Source: a virus
Direction: 5' to 3' (one strand)
DNA: 24,812 nt
Virus record (IMG/VR): IMGVR_UViG_3300025648_000081
Coordinates: 1-24,812 of that record
Part shown: positions 3,958 through 11,136 of the stretch, one piece after another
Numbering within the stretch: the stretch's first letter is position 1
Layout of the letters: every line of letters starts with the position of its first letter
The notes under the pieces: generated by a model
Told to the model about the DNA's origin: nothing
Databases searched by the model: none
What the model saw: the letters and a program-made list of their open reading frames with translations, nothing else
Program-made: the position numbers and the translations under genes

Positions 3958-6263
3958 GTCGCGGTAAAAAGATTGATTTTCAGCGCATTAATGATTTTGC
4001 GCTTTCTTCCTTTGAGTCATTGCTAAGGCAGTGGCTTCCTGATGGCCGTAAAAATGGGTCGGAATGGGTGTCGGTTAATCCGACCCGTGCAGACGGTCAT
4101 GCCGGTTCGTTTTCAGTCCATATCTTTAATGGGGTTTGGAAAGATTTTGCCAGTGGTGATGGCGGGTCTGACCCTATTTCTTTGTTTGCGTATTTGTTCC
4201 ATAGCGGCAACCAAGGGGCGGCGGCTAAGGAGCTGTGCGCGTTGTTTGGGCTGGATGTTGAGCCTAATAAAATTTTGCCTTTTGTTGATAAAAAACCGCG
4301 ATCTGCGTGGGTGGCTATTAGGCCGCCAGTGGATTGCGCTGCCCCGCATGTGGCTCATATTAAGCGCGGTCGGCCTGAGCGGGTTTGGTGTTATCGCGCG
4401 GCGGATGGTGCGGTGCTGGGGTATGTGTACCGTTTTGTTACGTCTGATGGGGGCAAAGAGGTTTTGCCGCTGGCGTGGTGTCGTAATGAACGCACGTTTA
4501 ATGAGGAGTGGCGGTGGATGTCATTTCCTGAGCCGCGATGGCTGTATGGTTTAGACCGTTTGGCGGCGCGGCCTGATGCGCCGGTGCTGGTGGTTGAGGG
4601 GGAAAAATGCGCGGAATTGGCGGCTGAGCATTTGCCGGATTTGGTTGCGGTGACGTGGCCCGGTGGTGGTAATTCGGTGCATAAGGTGGATTGGTCGCCT
4701 TTGGCAGGTCGGTCTGTTGTTATCTGGCCGGATTGTGATGCTCAGCGGAGTAAGGCGGGTGAGTTGTTGCCTGCTGAGGTTCAGCCAGGCATTAAGGCGG
4801 CGCATAAGATTGCACCTGCTTTGGTGGCGTTGGGTTGTAAGGTTTGGGTGATGGAGCTGCCTGAGCCGGGCGAAAAAAAGAACGGCTGGGATATTGCGGA
4901 CGCGGTTGATGAGGGGCTGATTGGCTCTGAGTTGGCTGCTTTTGTGCGCGGTAAGGCTCGCGTTTACGCGCAAGCGGGTGTTGGGGGGGCAACTAAATTG
5001 CATCCAGAGCCAGTACCCGCTAGCGCGGAGGCTGTGCCGTATCGGGAAGCTTGGCAAGATGGATTGATTCAAAAGCCACGCGGCGGTATTGAGGATTGCC
5101 GCGAAAACGTATTTTTAGTTTTGTCACGGCATCCGGCATGGGAGGGTGTGATCGGCTGGAACGATTTTACTAAGCGGATTGAGAAGATAAAACTGCCCCC
5201 GTGGGGCGGTCGGCTGGGCGAGTGGGAAACGCGCGATGATTTGGATTTGGGTTTATGGCTTGCCCAAAAGTGCGACCTGTTGATTAGGTCTGAGGCTTCT
5301 TTGGTGGCTGGCGTGTCAATGGCGGCTGACCGTAATAGTTTTCATCCGCCAAGGGAATGGCTGGAGGGTTTGGCTGCATGGGATGGTGTTAATCGGCTTG
5401 AGCATTATGTTAGTGATTGTGTAGGTTGTGATAACACGCGTTATGTGCAGCTGGTCGGTAAATATTTTTTGATTGGGATGGTGGCGCGGATTTTTCGGCC
5501 TGGCTGTCCTATGCAGTATATGCCTGTGCTTGAGGGCGCGCAGGGCATTGGTAAGTCTTCGTTTTGGCGCGCTTTGGGCGGGGAGTGGTTTCAAGAAACG
5601 CCATTTAAGCTGGGCGATAAAGACGCTTACATGCAGTTAAACGGGGCAATTTTGTATGAAATTGCGGAAATGGACTCGTTTAACAAATCTGAATCGACGC
5701 AAGTTAAAGCGTTTATCAGTCAACAAATTGACCGTTACCGCGAGCCGTATGCGCGTCGAACGGTTGACCGGCCACGCCAGTGTGTTTTCGCGGGTACTAC
5801 TAATCACGGCGAATATTTGAAAGATACCACGGGTAACAGGCGGTTTTGGCCGATTAAGGCCACCAGTGTGGATATTGATGCGCTGTTGGCCATTCGCGAT
5901 CAGCTGTTTGCTGAGGCGTTTTATCGTTTTAAATCCGGTGAGCAGTGGTACCCAAGCCGAGAAGATGAGGCGGCTCATTTTGTGCCGCAGCAGGATGAAA
6001 GGCGGATTGTTGATCCGTGGCTGTATCCGCTGATGGAGTGGCTGGAGGATGTTAATCAGCGCATGACGCGGGAATTTACTATTACTGATCTGTTGATGGG
6101 TGCGTGTAAGGTCGAGTTAAACAAGATTGATGGTAATCGGGGTATGGCTACCCGGATGGGTAATCTGATGACTGAGTTGCCGGGTTGGCAGCGCAAGCGC
6201 CGTTCTACGGGGTTTAGGGAGTGGGTTTGGGTGCGCCCTGAATCTGGCAAGGCGGAGTTTTGA
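3954..6263 (+). CDS. VapE-like replication protein: TOPRIM primase-like and superfamily 3-type helicase domains
   Basis: A 769-residue protein. Residues 1 to about 105 resemble the N-terminal region of phage primases but lack the zinc cysteines. A TOPRIM segment follows, with VVEGEK (E215) and VIWPDCD (D260, D262). The C-terminal half (about 445-700) is a virulence-associated-E type P-loop ATPase with Walker A EGAQGIGKSS (K534), a Walker-B-like ILYEIAEMD and the FAGTTNHGEYLKD motif with the arginine-containing TGNRRFWPI. Such proteins act as primase-helicases at phage and island origins. It overlaps the upstream mini-ORF by ATGA and is followed by the iteron-like repeat block, so it is the likely initiator or helicase of the phage. 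Confidence 0.85.
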   Translation: MSRGKKIDFQRINDFALSSFESLLRQWLPDGRKNGSEWVSVNPTRADGHAGSFSVHIFNGVWKDFASGDGGSDPISLFAYLFHSGNQGAAAKELCALFGLDVEPNKILPFVDKKPRSAWVAIRPPVDCAAPHVAHIKRGRPERVWCYRAADGAVLGYVYRFVTSDGGKEVLPLAWCRNERTFNEEWRWMSFPEPRWLYGLDRLAARPDAPVLVVEGEKCAELAAEHLPDLVAVTWPGGGNSVHKVDWSPLAGRSVVIWPDCDAQRSKAGELLPAEVQPGIKAAHKIAPALVALGCKVWVMELPEPGEKKNGWDIADAVDEGLIGSELAAFVRGKARVYAQAGVGGATKLHPEPVPASAEAVPYREAWQDGLIQKPRGGIEDCRENVFLVLSRHPAWEGVIGWNDFTKRIEKIKLPPWGGRLGEWETRDDLDLGLWLAQKCDLLIRSEASLVAGVSMAADRNSFHPPREWLEGLAAWDGVNRLEHYVSDCVGCDNTRYVQLVGKYFLIGMVARIFRPGCPMQYMPVLEGAQGIGKSSFWRALGGEWFQETPFKLGDKDAYMQLNGAILYEIAEMDSFNKSESTQVKAFISQQIDRYREPYARRTVDRPRQCVFAGTTNHGEYLKDTTGNRRFWPIKATSVDIDALLAIRDQLFAEAFYRFKSGEQWYPSREDEAAHFVPQQDERRIVDPWLYPLMEWLEDVNQRMTREFTITDLLMGACKVELNKIDGNRGMATRMGNLMTELPGWQRKRRSTGFREWVWVRPESGKAEF

Positions 6264-6363
6264 TGTTAGTGTTTTTGGCGGTGTTTGGGGCAATTACCAG
6301 GGATCGGCGCATGGGTCAAGTGCGTTCGGAAAAGGGTTGCCGTGGGCATTTTTTGGCTGTTTT

Positions 6364-6643
6364 CGTCCAACCTGTTTTTTGGGTTGCGAGGTTGGACGGG
6401 CAGGTTGGACGGCTGAAAGGCACAGTTGGCGTGGGTTCGTCCAACCGTCCAACCTCGTCCAACCTATTTCCTCGCGGGCGCGTGCGCGTACACGCGCGTA
6501 TATGTACGACCGTTATTTTTTACAAAATTATTATTTATTTTTTAAGTGACAAGGTTAGACGGTTGGACGGGGCTAGATGGGGTGCGGGTTGTAGCCGTCC
6601 AACCTGCTCGTCCAACCTTGATTTTTAATTTTTAGGTTGGACG
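6364..6643. repeat. Array of 9-bp elements GGTTGGACG / CGTCCAACC, candidate replication origin
   Basis: The gap between the replication gene and the next CDS (6264-6649) holds no convincing gene. It contains ten exact copies of one 9-bp element. CGTCCAACC starts at 6364, 6438, 6446, 6456, 6596 and 6609. GGTTGGACG starts at 6390, 6403, 6561 and 6635. A one-mismatch copy lies at 6553. The copies form a left and a right cluster around a GC-alternating inverted repeat (GCGCGT, AC, ACGCGC near 6486-6499) and an AT-rich tract (about 6514-6545). Iterons plus an AT-rich unwinding region next to a helicase gene is the classic theta-origin layout. The last copy also lies just upstream of the following gene, so autoregulation is possible. 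Confidence 0.7.
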
Positions 6644-6649
6644 TATTTT

Positions 6650-6865
6650 ATGAACGAACAGGAAAAAAAACGCCGCCAGTGGGCGTTGATTAAAGATCAA
6701 ACACCTGATGTTGCTGATTTTTTGATTCAGGTTAATAAAGTTTTTGGTAAACCCGCCGCTGTGCGTGTTGAGCTGGCCAGTGGTGAGGAGGTTGAATCGG
6801 GGTCGTTTGATGACGGCTGTTTAAATCCTAAATTTGTTAAATTGCGAGGTCGGCGTTATGGGTAA
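6650..6865 (+). CDS. Small unknown protein (71 residues) after the candidate origin
   Basis: Encodes MNEQEKKRRQWALIKDQTPD followed by ADFLIQVNKVFGKPAAVRVE and a basic C-terminus (FVKLRGRRYG). It is charged, with no membrane segment, and I recognise no family. It begins 6 nt after the last 9-bp repeat and overlaps the endolysin by 8 nt. The close spacing of a repeat to the start suggests that whatever binds the repeats may also control this gene. Confidence 0.65.
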   Translation: MNEQEKKRRQWALIKDQTPDVADFLIQVNKVFGKPAAVRVELASGEEVESGSFDDGCLNPKFVKLRGRRYG

Positions 6866-7406
6866 GTTGTCGGGTATGACTGTGGGGCAGTTGATTGCGG
6901 ATGTTATCCAGCGTGAGGGCGGTTTTGTGGATAACCCGCACGATAAGGGTGGGCCGACTAATTTTGGGATTACGCGGGCTACGTTGGAGATGTGGCGTAA
7001 TCATCCGGTGTCGGTGAATGATGTGCGTAATTTGACCAAAAACGAAGCAGAAACTATTTATAAAACGCTGTATTACTTGCATTCTAATATTTATTTGCTG
7101 CCAGACCCTATCCAGCCGATTGTGTTTGATATGGCGGTCAATTGTGGGGTTGAGGAGGCGGTTAAGATTTTGCAGTCGGTGATTAGTCGGCTGGGTAATC
7201 CGATTCTGGTGGATGGAAAAATTGCGGGAAAAACGCTGCAAGCGTGTCAAATTGCGGTCAGTGTCCATGGTGGTGGTGGCGTGGTCAATCGTTTGGTTGA
7301 GGCGCGGTGTAAGTTTTATCTGGGTTTGGTTTCTAAAAATCCTGATGATCAGGTGTTTTTAGACGGATGGCTTAATCGTGCCAATGCATTTTTGTTTGGG
7401 GTTTAG
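6858..7406 (+). CDS. GH108-family endolysin (N-acetylmuramidase)
   Basis: A 182-residue protein with the ZliS/GH108 signature: IQREGGFVDNPHDKGGPTNF, where E20 is the predicted catalytic glutamate, and the FGITRATL continuation. The C-terminal half matches the associated peptidoglycan-binding/helical region (FDMAVNCGVEEAVKILQ, then VNRLVEARCKFYLGLV and DQVFLDGWLNRA). These enzymes cleave the glycan backbone of peptidoglycan for host lysis. There is no signal peptide, so release would need a holin. I start at ATG 6858 (AGGTCGG upstream, 8-nt overlap) rather than the upstream in-frame codon at 6834. Unusually it lies before the Q-like gene and away from the holin-like genes. Confidence 0.9.
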   Translation: MGKLSGMTVGQLIADVIQREGGFVDNPHDKGGPTNFGITRATLEMWRNHPVSVNDVRNLTKNEAETIYKTLYYLHSNIYLLPDPIQPIVFDMAVNCGVEEAVKILQSVISRLGNPILVDGKIAGKTLQACQIAVSVHGGGGVVNRLVEARCKFYLGLVSKNPDDQVFLDGWLNRANAFLFGV

Positions 7407-7408
7407 TC

Positions 7409-7939
7409 ATGGCCTCTTTGGAAATGTTGGGCAGGTTGTGTGCGGGGGCCAGTAATTTGCAAGGTTTTGGCGGTGGCGGGGCTGCGGTGTTGTTGCGTTC
7501 GGAGCTGGCGGGTCTTTTGGCGGGGTTGTCTGATGTGCAGTTTGATTTTGCGGCGGCAAAATATATGGCTGACCAATCGGCTGAACATCGTTTAACGCTG
7601 AAAGTTTGGCAGTCGGGCATTGATGGTGTGTCGGCTGCTGAACGGTCGGCTTATTTAGGCATGGTGTCTTTGGTGGTGGTTGAGTTGGTGCGGCCTAACC
7701 GTTGTGGGCGTTGCAATGGTCGTGGGTTTGTTGCGGGCCAGATGTGTACGGTTTGCAGCGGAACGGGGTTTAAGCGTTTTTCAGGGCGTTTTTTGGCTGA
7801 GTCGTTGGGTGTTGACCAATGCCGATATAGGCGCGTTTGGCGGGGTCGGTATGAGGATTGTTATCAGTCTGTGGTGGCGTTGGATGGTGAAGTCAGGTTG
7901 GCGTTGTTTAATGCGGATAGGGAGTCTGTCGCGGCATGA
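7409..7939 (+). CDS. Q-like antitermination protein with Cys4 zinc motif
   Basis: A 176-residue protein. The centre carries a DnaJ-like zinc knuckle, CGRC (C99, C102) and CTVC (C113, C116), within GRGFVAGQMCTVCSGTGFKR. It is followed by a basic helix-turn-helix-like region (RFLAESLGVDQCRYRRVWRG), the layout of lambdoid Q-82/antitermination Q proteins. It starts 2 nt after the endolysin. Immediately downstream are a candidate promoter and a terminator 20 nt beyond its predicted start, just where a Q protein would load RNA polymerase for late gene expression. The family call rests on the zinc motif, size and position. Confidence 0.8.
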   Translation: MASLEMLGRLCAGASNLQGFGGGGAAVLLRSELAGLLAGLSDVQFDFAAAKYMADQSAEHRLTLKVWQSGIDGVSAAERSAYLGMVSLVVVELVRPNRCGRCNGRGFVAGQMCTVCSGTGFKRFSGRFLAESLGVDQCRYRRVWRGRYEDCYQSVVALDGEVRLALFNADRESVAA

Positions 7940-7951
7940 TTTTAATAAATG

Positions 7952-7980
7952 TTGTGCTTGACTCAAAAACGTGGTCTAAT
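7952..7980 (+). promoter_or_regulatory. Candidate late promoter (pR'-like)
   Basis: TTGTGC (7952-7957), a 17-bp spacer and TCTAAT (7975-7980) would start RNA near 7987, just upstream of a strong terminator and right after the Q-like gene. The -35 is only a partial match; TTGACT (7958-7963) lies within the spacer where some Q systems bind. Confidence 0.5.
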
Positions 7981-7998
7981 TTCCCACAATAGCACCTA

Positions 7999-8030
7999 AG
8001 CCTGTTCAGACCTCTGAACGGGCTTTTTTT
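7999..8030 (+). terminator. Strong intrinsic terminator in the late leader (tR'-like)
   Basis: An 11-bp stem AGCCTGTTCAG / CTGAACGGGCT (one T-G pair) with an ACCT loop is followed by six T. Located about 12-40 nt after the presumed late start, it would end a leader RNA unless antiterminated by the Q-like protein. Confidence 0.9.
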
Positions 8031-8071
8031 ATGCCTAAATTTTTTGTTGCGTTGTTTTTTTTGGGGGTTTT

Positions 8072-8278
8072 ATGAATCAATATGTACCGATTGAGCCGCT
8101 GATTAATGCGGGTGAGGTGGTGAGTGTAAATGTTGTTACTACAGCTACGTTGGATGATGGGTCATCTGTTGTTGTGCCTAACGATTGTGCTGCGGGTGAT
8201 TTTGTTGTTCAAAACGCGGACGGAACTTTTAAGTTTGTAAAGTCTGCGGATTTTTTGGAACATTTCAGGGCTGCTTAA
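8072..8278 (+). CDS. Small unknown protein, first late gene (68 residues)
   Basis: Encodes MNQYVPIEPLINAGEVVSVN then a Val-rich, beta-looking region with TLDDGSSVVVPNDCAAGDFV and an aromatic/basic C-terminus. No family recognised. A GGGGG ribosome binding site precedes the ATG. A 14-codon hydrophobic ORF (8031-8075) ends in an ATGA overlap with it. The stop overlaps the next ATG by one base. As the first gene after the late terminator it belongs to the lysis/packaging transcript. Confidence 0.65.
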   Translation: MNQYVPIEPLINAGEVVSVNVVTTATLDDGSSVVVPNDCAAGDFVVQNADGTFKFVKSADFLEHFRAA

Positions 8279-8619
8279 TGGATGTTCCAAGGATTAATGC
8301 GCCTTCGGGTTATCGTGTTGTAGCTCGTGATGATGGGTCTTTTGATGTGGTTGCGGATGCCCATGCCGTTAATCCAGTGCTTGGATGGGTGGCGGCACGG
8401 GCTGCTGAAACATCTACGCAAGCGGCTATTGTGGGCGGTACTGTGCTTGCTCCTACGATTGCGGATAATGTGTCAAATGCGATTGCGGCAGGATTGGCAG
8501 GTAATTATTTGGGCGCGGCAATGTACGGTATACCAGCTGTTGCGGGGATTGTAAGCGCATTGGCGGCGATTATTGTGCCGGAATCTAAATCTAAAAATTT
8601 CGTGCCACCTCATGATTAA
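8278..8619 (+). CDS. Holin-like membrane protein candidate (113 residues)
   Basis: Residues 1-35 are soluble-looking (MDVPRINAPSGYRVVARDDG). From about residue 47 there are two weakly to strongly hydrophobic Ala/Gly-rich stretches (AAIVGGTVLAPTIADNV region and AMYGIPAVAGIVSALAAIIV), followed by a short charged tail. Two membrane segments, small size and position between the late promoter and HNH/terminase genes fit a holin. No diagnostic motif is visible, and a structural or other membrane role cannot be excluded. Confidence 0.5.
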   Translation: MDVPRINAPSGYRVVARDDGSFDVVADAHAVNPVLGWVAARAAETSTQAAIVGGTVLAPTIADNVSNAIAAGLAGNYLGAAMYGIPAVAGIVSALAAIIVPESKSKNFVPPHD

Positions 8620-8851
8620 TTTTGATAGTTTTACCAGTTTTGGGTTGCCTGGCGTAGTTATCGCTGCGTTGTTTGCCTTGGTTTATTTTTTGGTGCGCGA
8701 GCATAAGGCTGAGCGTAACGAGTGGATTACGGCTTATCGGGAACAGTCAACGTTGATGGATGAGCGGCAGCGTGAAACTAATCAAGTTATCCGTGAGCTG
8801 GTCGTTGTTGTGCGTGAGTCTAACGCGTCCAGGCGGTCTAGTGCCACGTAA
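8612..8851 (+). CDS. Membrane-anchored coiled-coil protein, holin- or spanin-like
   Basis: A 79-residue protein from ATG 8612 with one N-terminal membrane helix (FGLPGVVIAALFALVYFLV) followed by a charged helical segment with Glu/Arg repeats (REHKAERNEWITAYREQSTL). This topology resembles short BhlA/UviB-type holins and also inner-membrane spanin (Rz) stubs, though Rz proteins are usually about twice as long. It overlaps the upstream gene by 8 nt and the HNH gene by 11 nt. I assign it to the lysis group by context. Confidence 0.6.
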   Translation: MINFDSFTSFGLPGVVIAALFALVYFLVREHKAERNEWITAYREQSTLMDERQRETNQVIRELVVVVRESNASRRSSAT

Positions 8852-9218
8852 TGCGCCAATGCCTTGTCGGCATGTGGGTTGCCGGGCTGTGGTGTTGTCG
8901 CCGGGGTTTTGTGATGTTCATCGGCGAGAATCTTTTAAGGTTCAAAAGCAAGCGGTGACTGAGGATTATCGGGAGCGTAATCGGTTTTATCAGCGTAAAG
9001 CGTGGAAGGATGCGAGGGCTGCTCAGTTGATGCGTGAGCCGCTTTGCAAGTCTTGTCGTGCTACCGGGTTTGTTGTGGTTGCTGCGGTTGTGGATCATGT
9101 TGTTGCGATTGCTGATGGCGGTGCTGAATATGATTTTAGCAATTTGCAATCGTTATGTGCCTCTTGTCACAATGCTAAAACCGGGCGCGATAGATATCGT
9201 CTCAGGAATGTGCAGTAA
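8841..9218 (+). CDS. HNH endonuclease of the packaging module
   Basis: A 125-residue protein from GTG 8841. AGGCGG lies 4 nt upstream, and the opening MPRNAPMPCRHVGC matches the usual start of this family. An N-terminal zinc-type cluster (C9, C14, C24, H27) precedes the HNH core: LCKSC, the VDHVVAIADGGAEYD segment with catalytic histidine, SNLQSLCASCHNAKTGRDR. Such proteins sit just before the terminase genes in HK97-type phages and assist cutting of cos ends together with the terminase. A later start at ATG 8859 would drop six residues. The G-rich candidate cos region follows directly. Confidence 0.85.
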   Translation: MPRNAPMPCRHVGCRAVVLSPGFCDVHRRESFKVQKQAVTEDYRERNRFYQRKAWKDARAAQLMREPLCKSCRATGFVVVAAVVDHVVAIADGGAEYDFSNLQSLCASCHNAKTGRDRYRLRNVQ

Positions 9219-9222
9219 TATC

Positions 9223-9294
9223 GGGATGGGGGGAAAGAGGGGGAGGGGGGCAGTAATCCTCGGGAGGGTATTTCCGCTTTGCGTTTAGCCCTCC
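9223..9294 (+). other. Candidate cos/packaging site between HNH and small terminase
   Basis: A 203-nt gap without a gene separates the HNH and small terminase genes. It opens with a run of G interrupted by A (9223-9250), then an inverted repeat GGAGGG (9263-9268) / CCCTCC (9289-9294). In HK97-like phages cos lies in this interval and often beside a G-rich stretch. Further right are a short hairpin (9327-9340) and TTGG-rich sequence. Confidence 0.5.
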
Positions 9295-9321
9295 ATGTGT
9301 GTTTTTTTGTGAAATTAAATA

Positions 9322-9340
9322 GAAAAAACCCATTAGGGTT
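9322..9340 (-). terminator. Weak minus-strand terminator-like hairpin
   Basis: AACCC, ATTA loop, GGGTT; on the minus strand it is followed by six T. With a 5-bp stem it is only a weak candidate and would act on antisense transcription. Confidence 0.3.
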
Positions 9341-9421
9341 ATTTAGTTGGTTGGGTTGGTTGGTTTTGGCTGCGGGTTGGTTTGACCATTTTGGTGGGAT
9401 TAACGAAATGGTGGGGATTTT

Positions 9422-9868
9422 ATGAAAGGTCGAAAGGCTCAATTGGTTTCTGGTGGTAATTTTGCTGCTTTGCCTTTGCATGATGAACCGGCTGCGGTGC
9501 ATCGTGCGCGGGCGGATGCGTTGCGGCCAGATTGGTTGAGCGAGGATGAATTGAAAGTTTGGGATCGGCTTGCTCCTGATTTGGCTATGTTGGGAAGGCT
9601 AAAGCCGCATTTTGTGGATGCATTGGCTGAGTATTGCATTGTCGTGCGTAAACTGGCGGATGCACGTAAATATTTAAATGATGCTGATTGGACGTATATC
9701 ACAACTGGCCGGAATGGGCAGCAGTATAAAAGCCGTCCAGAGGTTGCTCAATTGAATGACGATTGGCGCAAATGGCGGTCATTAGTGGGTGAATTTGGGC
9801 TTGCTCCTGTTGCTGACCGTGGGGTGCAGTCAGGGCAAAGCGATTTAATTGATGAATTTAATTATTGA
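9422..9868 (+). CDS. terS: Terminase small subunit, P27 family
   Basis: A 148-residue protein with the P27/HK97-type small terminase layout: a short flexible N-terminus, then RPDWLSEDELKVWDRLAPDL, a helical core (FVDALAEYCIVVRKLADARK), the NDADWTYITTGRNGQQYKSR segment and RPEVAQLNDDWRKWRSLVGE. The subunit recognises the packaging site and regulates the large terminase. GGTGGGG lies upstream of the ATG. Its stop overlaps the methyltransferase start as TGATG, so a methyltransferase lies between it and the large subunit. Confidence 0.9.
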   Translation: MKGRKAQLVSGGNFAALPLHDEPAAVHRARADALRPDWLSEDELKVWDRLAPDLAMLGRLKPHFVDALAEYCIVVRKLADARKYLNDADWTYITTGRNGQQYKSRPEVAQLNDDWRKWRSLVGEFGLAPVADRGVQSGQSDLIDEFNY

Positions 9869-11136
9869 TGAAAACTGTTGCAGTTGATTTGTTAGTGCCT
9901 TATGAGCGTAATACGCGCACTCATTCTGATGAGCAAATAGACCAGATTGTTGCAAGTATTACCGAATTTGGCTGGACTAACCCGATTTTGATTGATGGCA
10001 ATAACGGCATTATTGCGGGTCATGGTCGTGTTTTGGCGGCGCGTAAAATGCTCATTACTGAAGTGCCAGCGGTTAATTTGTCGCATTTGAGCGACGAGCA
10101 AAAGCGGGCGTACATTATTGCTGATAATCAGTTGGCTTTGAATGCTGGTTGGGATAAGGATTTGTTGGCTGCTGAAATTGCTGGTTTGCAAGCGGCTGGT
10201 TTTAATTTGGATTTGCTAGGTTTTAGTGCGGTTGATCTGGATAGTTTGTTGGCTGACATTGAGCCTATGTTGGGTTTGACTGATCCTGATGCTGTACCTG
10301 AATTGCCGGATGCGCCAGTTTGTAAATTGGGCGATGTTTGGTTGTTGGATAGGCATCGGTTGATGTGTGGTGACGCTACTGACAACAAGGCGGTTTCTGA
10401 GCTGTTGCAAGGTTGTATGGCTGATATGGTTTTTACTGATCCGCCCTATTTAATGGATTTTCATGGTGCGATTGGTGGGAATGGCAAAACAAACTCTAAG
10501 CACGGCAAAATTTTGAACGACAAAATGAACAAAGCTGATGGCGAAAAGTTTTTGCTATCCATTGCTAAGGTAATTAAAACGCATTGCCAAGGCGCGTGGT
10601 ATGTGTGTTTTTATCGGTTGGGCATTGATGGGATGATGAATGCTTTGACTGCTTGTGGTTTGAAGTGGCGCAATTTGATAATTTGGAAAAAAAACCATTT
10701 TAATTTGAGTAACTCAGATTACAAAGCTTTGTATGAGCCAAATGTTTATGGCTGGCAAGGCGATTATGAGCCAATTGTTTATGGCTGGAATGTTGACCAT
10801 AATTTTAATGGCAAAAAAAGCGAAGTGGATGTTTGGGATACGGCTATACCTTCGGTCTGGAAAATTAAAAAATCGCTTAAGTGTGATTTGCATCCAACCA
10901 TGAAGCCGGTGGCTTTGGTGGAACGGGCGATTTTGAATAGTTCTAAAAAGGGGCAGCTTGTTTTGGATTTGTTTGGCGGTTCAGGAACTACTTTGATTGC
11001 TTGTGAAACGAATGGGCGCACGGGGCGGTTGATGGAATTGTCGCCTAAATTTTGTGATGTGATTATTAGGCGTTGGCAGGAATTTACGGGTAAAACTGCC
11101 GTGCTTGAATCTGGGTTAAAGCCATTTGGCGAATGA
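9868..11136 (+). CDS. ParB-domain/DNA adenine-type methyltransferase fusion
   Basis: A 422-residue protein. The N-terminus (about 8-115) is a ParB/sulfiredoxin-like domain (LVPYERNTRTHSDEQIDQIV, then IIAGHGRVLAARKM). The C-terminus is a beta-class amino-methyltransferase: motif IV DPPY (D191-Y194) precedes motif I DLFGGSGTT (D367-G373), and HPTMKPVALVERAI lies between. It should methylate an exocyclic amine of A or C in DNA using S-adenosylmethionine. Inside the catalytic domain the segment YEPIVYGW is present twice in tandem (residues 289-299 and 300-310), which is unusual. It starts at ATG 9868 (TGATG). Encoded inside the terminase module, it probably protects or marks phage DNA around packaging. 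Confidence 0.9.
   Translation: MKTVAVDLLVPYERNTRTHSDEQIDQIVASITEFGWTNPILIDGNNGIIAGHGRVLAARKMLITEVPAVNLSHLSDEQKRAYIIADNQLALNAGWDKDLLAAEIAGLQAAGFNLDLLGFSAVDLDSLLADIEPMLGLTDPDAVPELPDAPVCKLGDVWLLDRHRLMCGDATDNKAVSELLQGCMADMVFTDPPYLMDFHGAIGGNGKTNSKHGKILNDKMNKADGEKFLLSIAKVIKTHCQGAWYVCFYRLGIDGMMNALTACGLKWRNLIIWKKNHFNLSNSDYKALYEPNVYGWQGDYEPIVYGWNVDHNFNGKKSEVDVWDTAIPSVWKIKKSLKCDLHPTMKPVALVERAILNSSKKGQLVLDLFGGSGTTLIACETNGRTGRLMELSPKFCDVIIRRWQEFTGKTAVLESGLKPFGE

Noticed and set aside
6260-6628. 122-residue ORF (TGATG with the replication gene) across the repeat block
   Set aside because: It consists largely of the 9-bp repeats read in frame, has no recognisable fold, and the overlapping 70-residue frame is equally open. 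The region is better explained as an origin or regulatory block, though coupled translation cannot be fully excluded.
6364-6643. CRISPR-like repeat array
   Set aside because: Repeats are 9 bp, in both orientations and irregularly spaced, with no Cas genes.
9347-9370. TTGG-rich stretch before the small terminase as more iterons
   Set aside because: Contains GGTTGG but never GGTTGGACG; low-complexity sequence.
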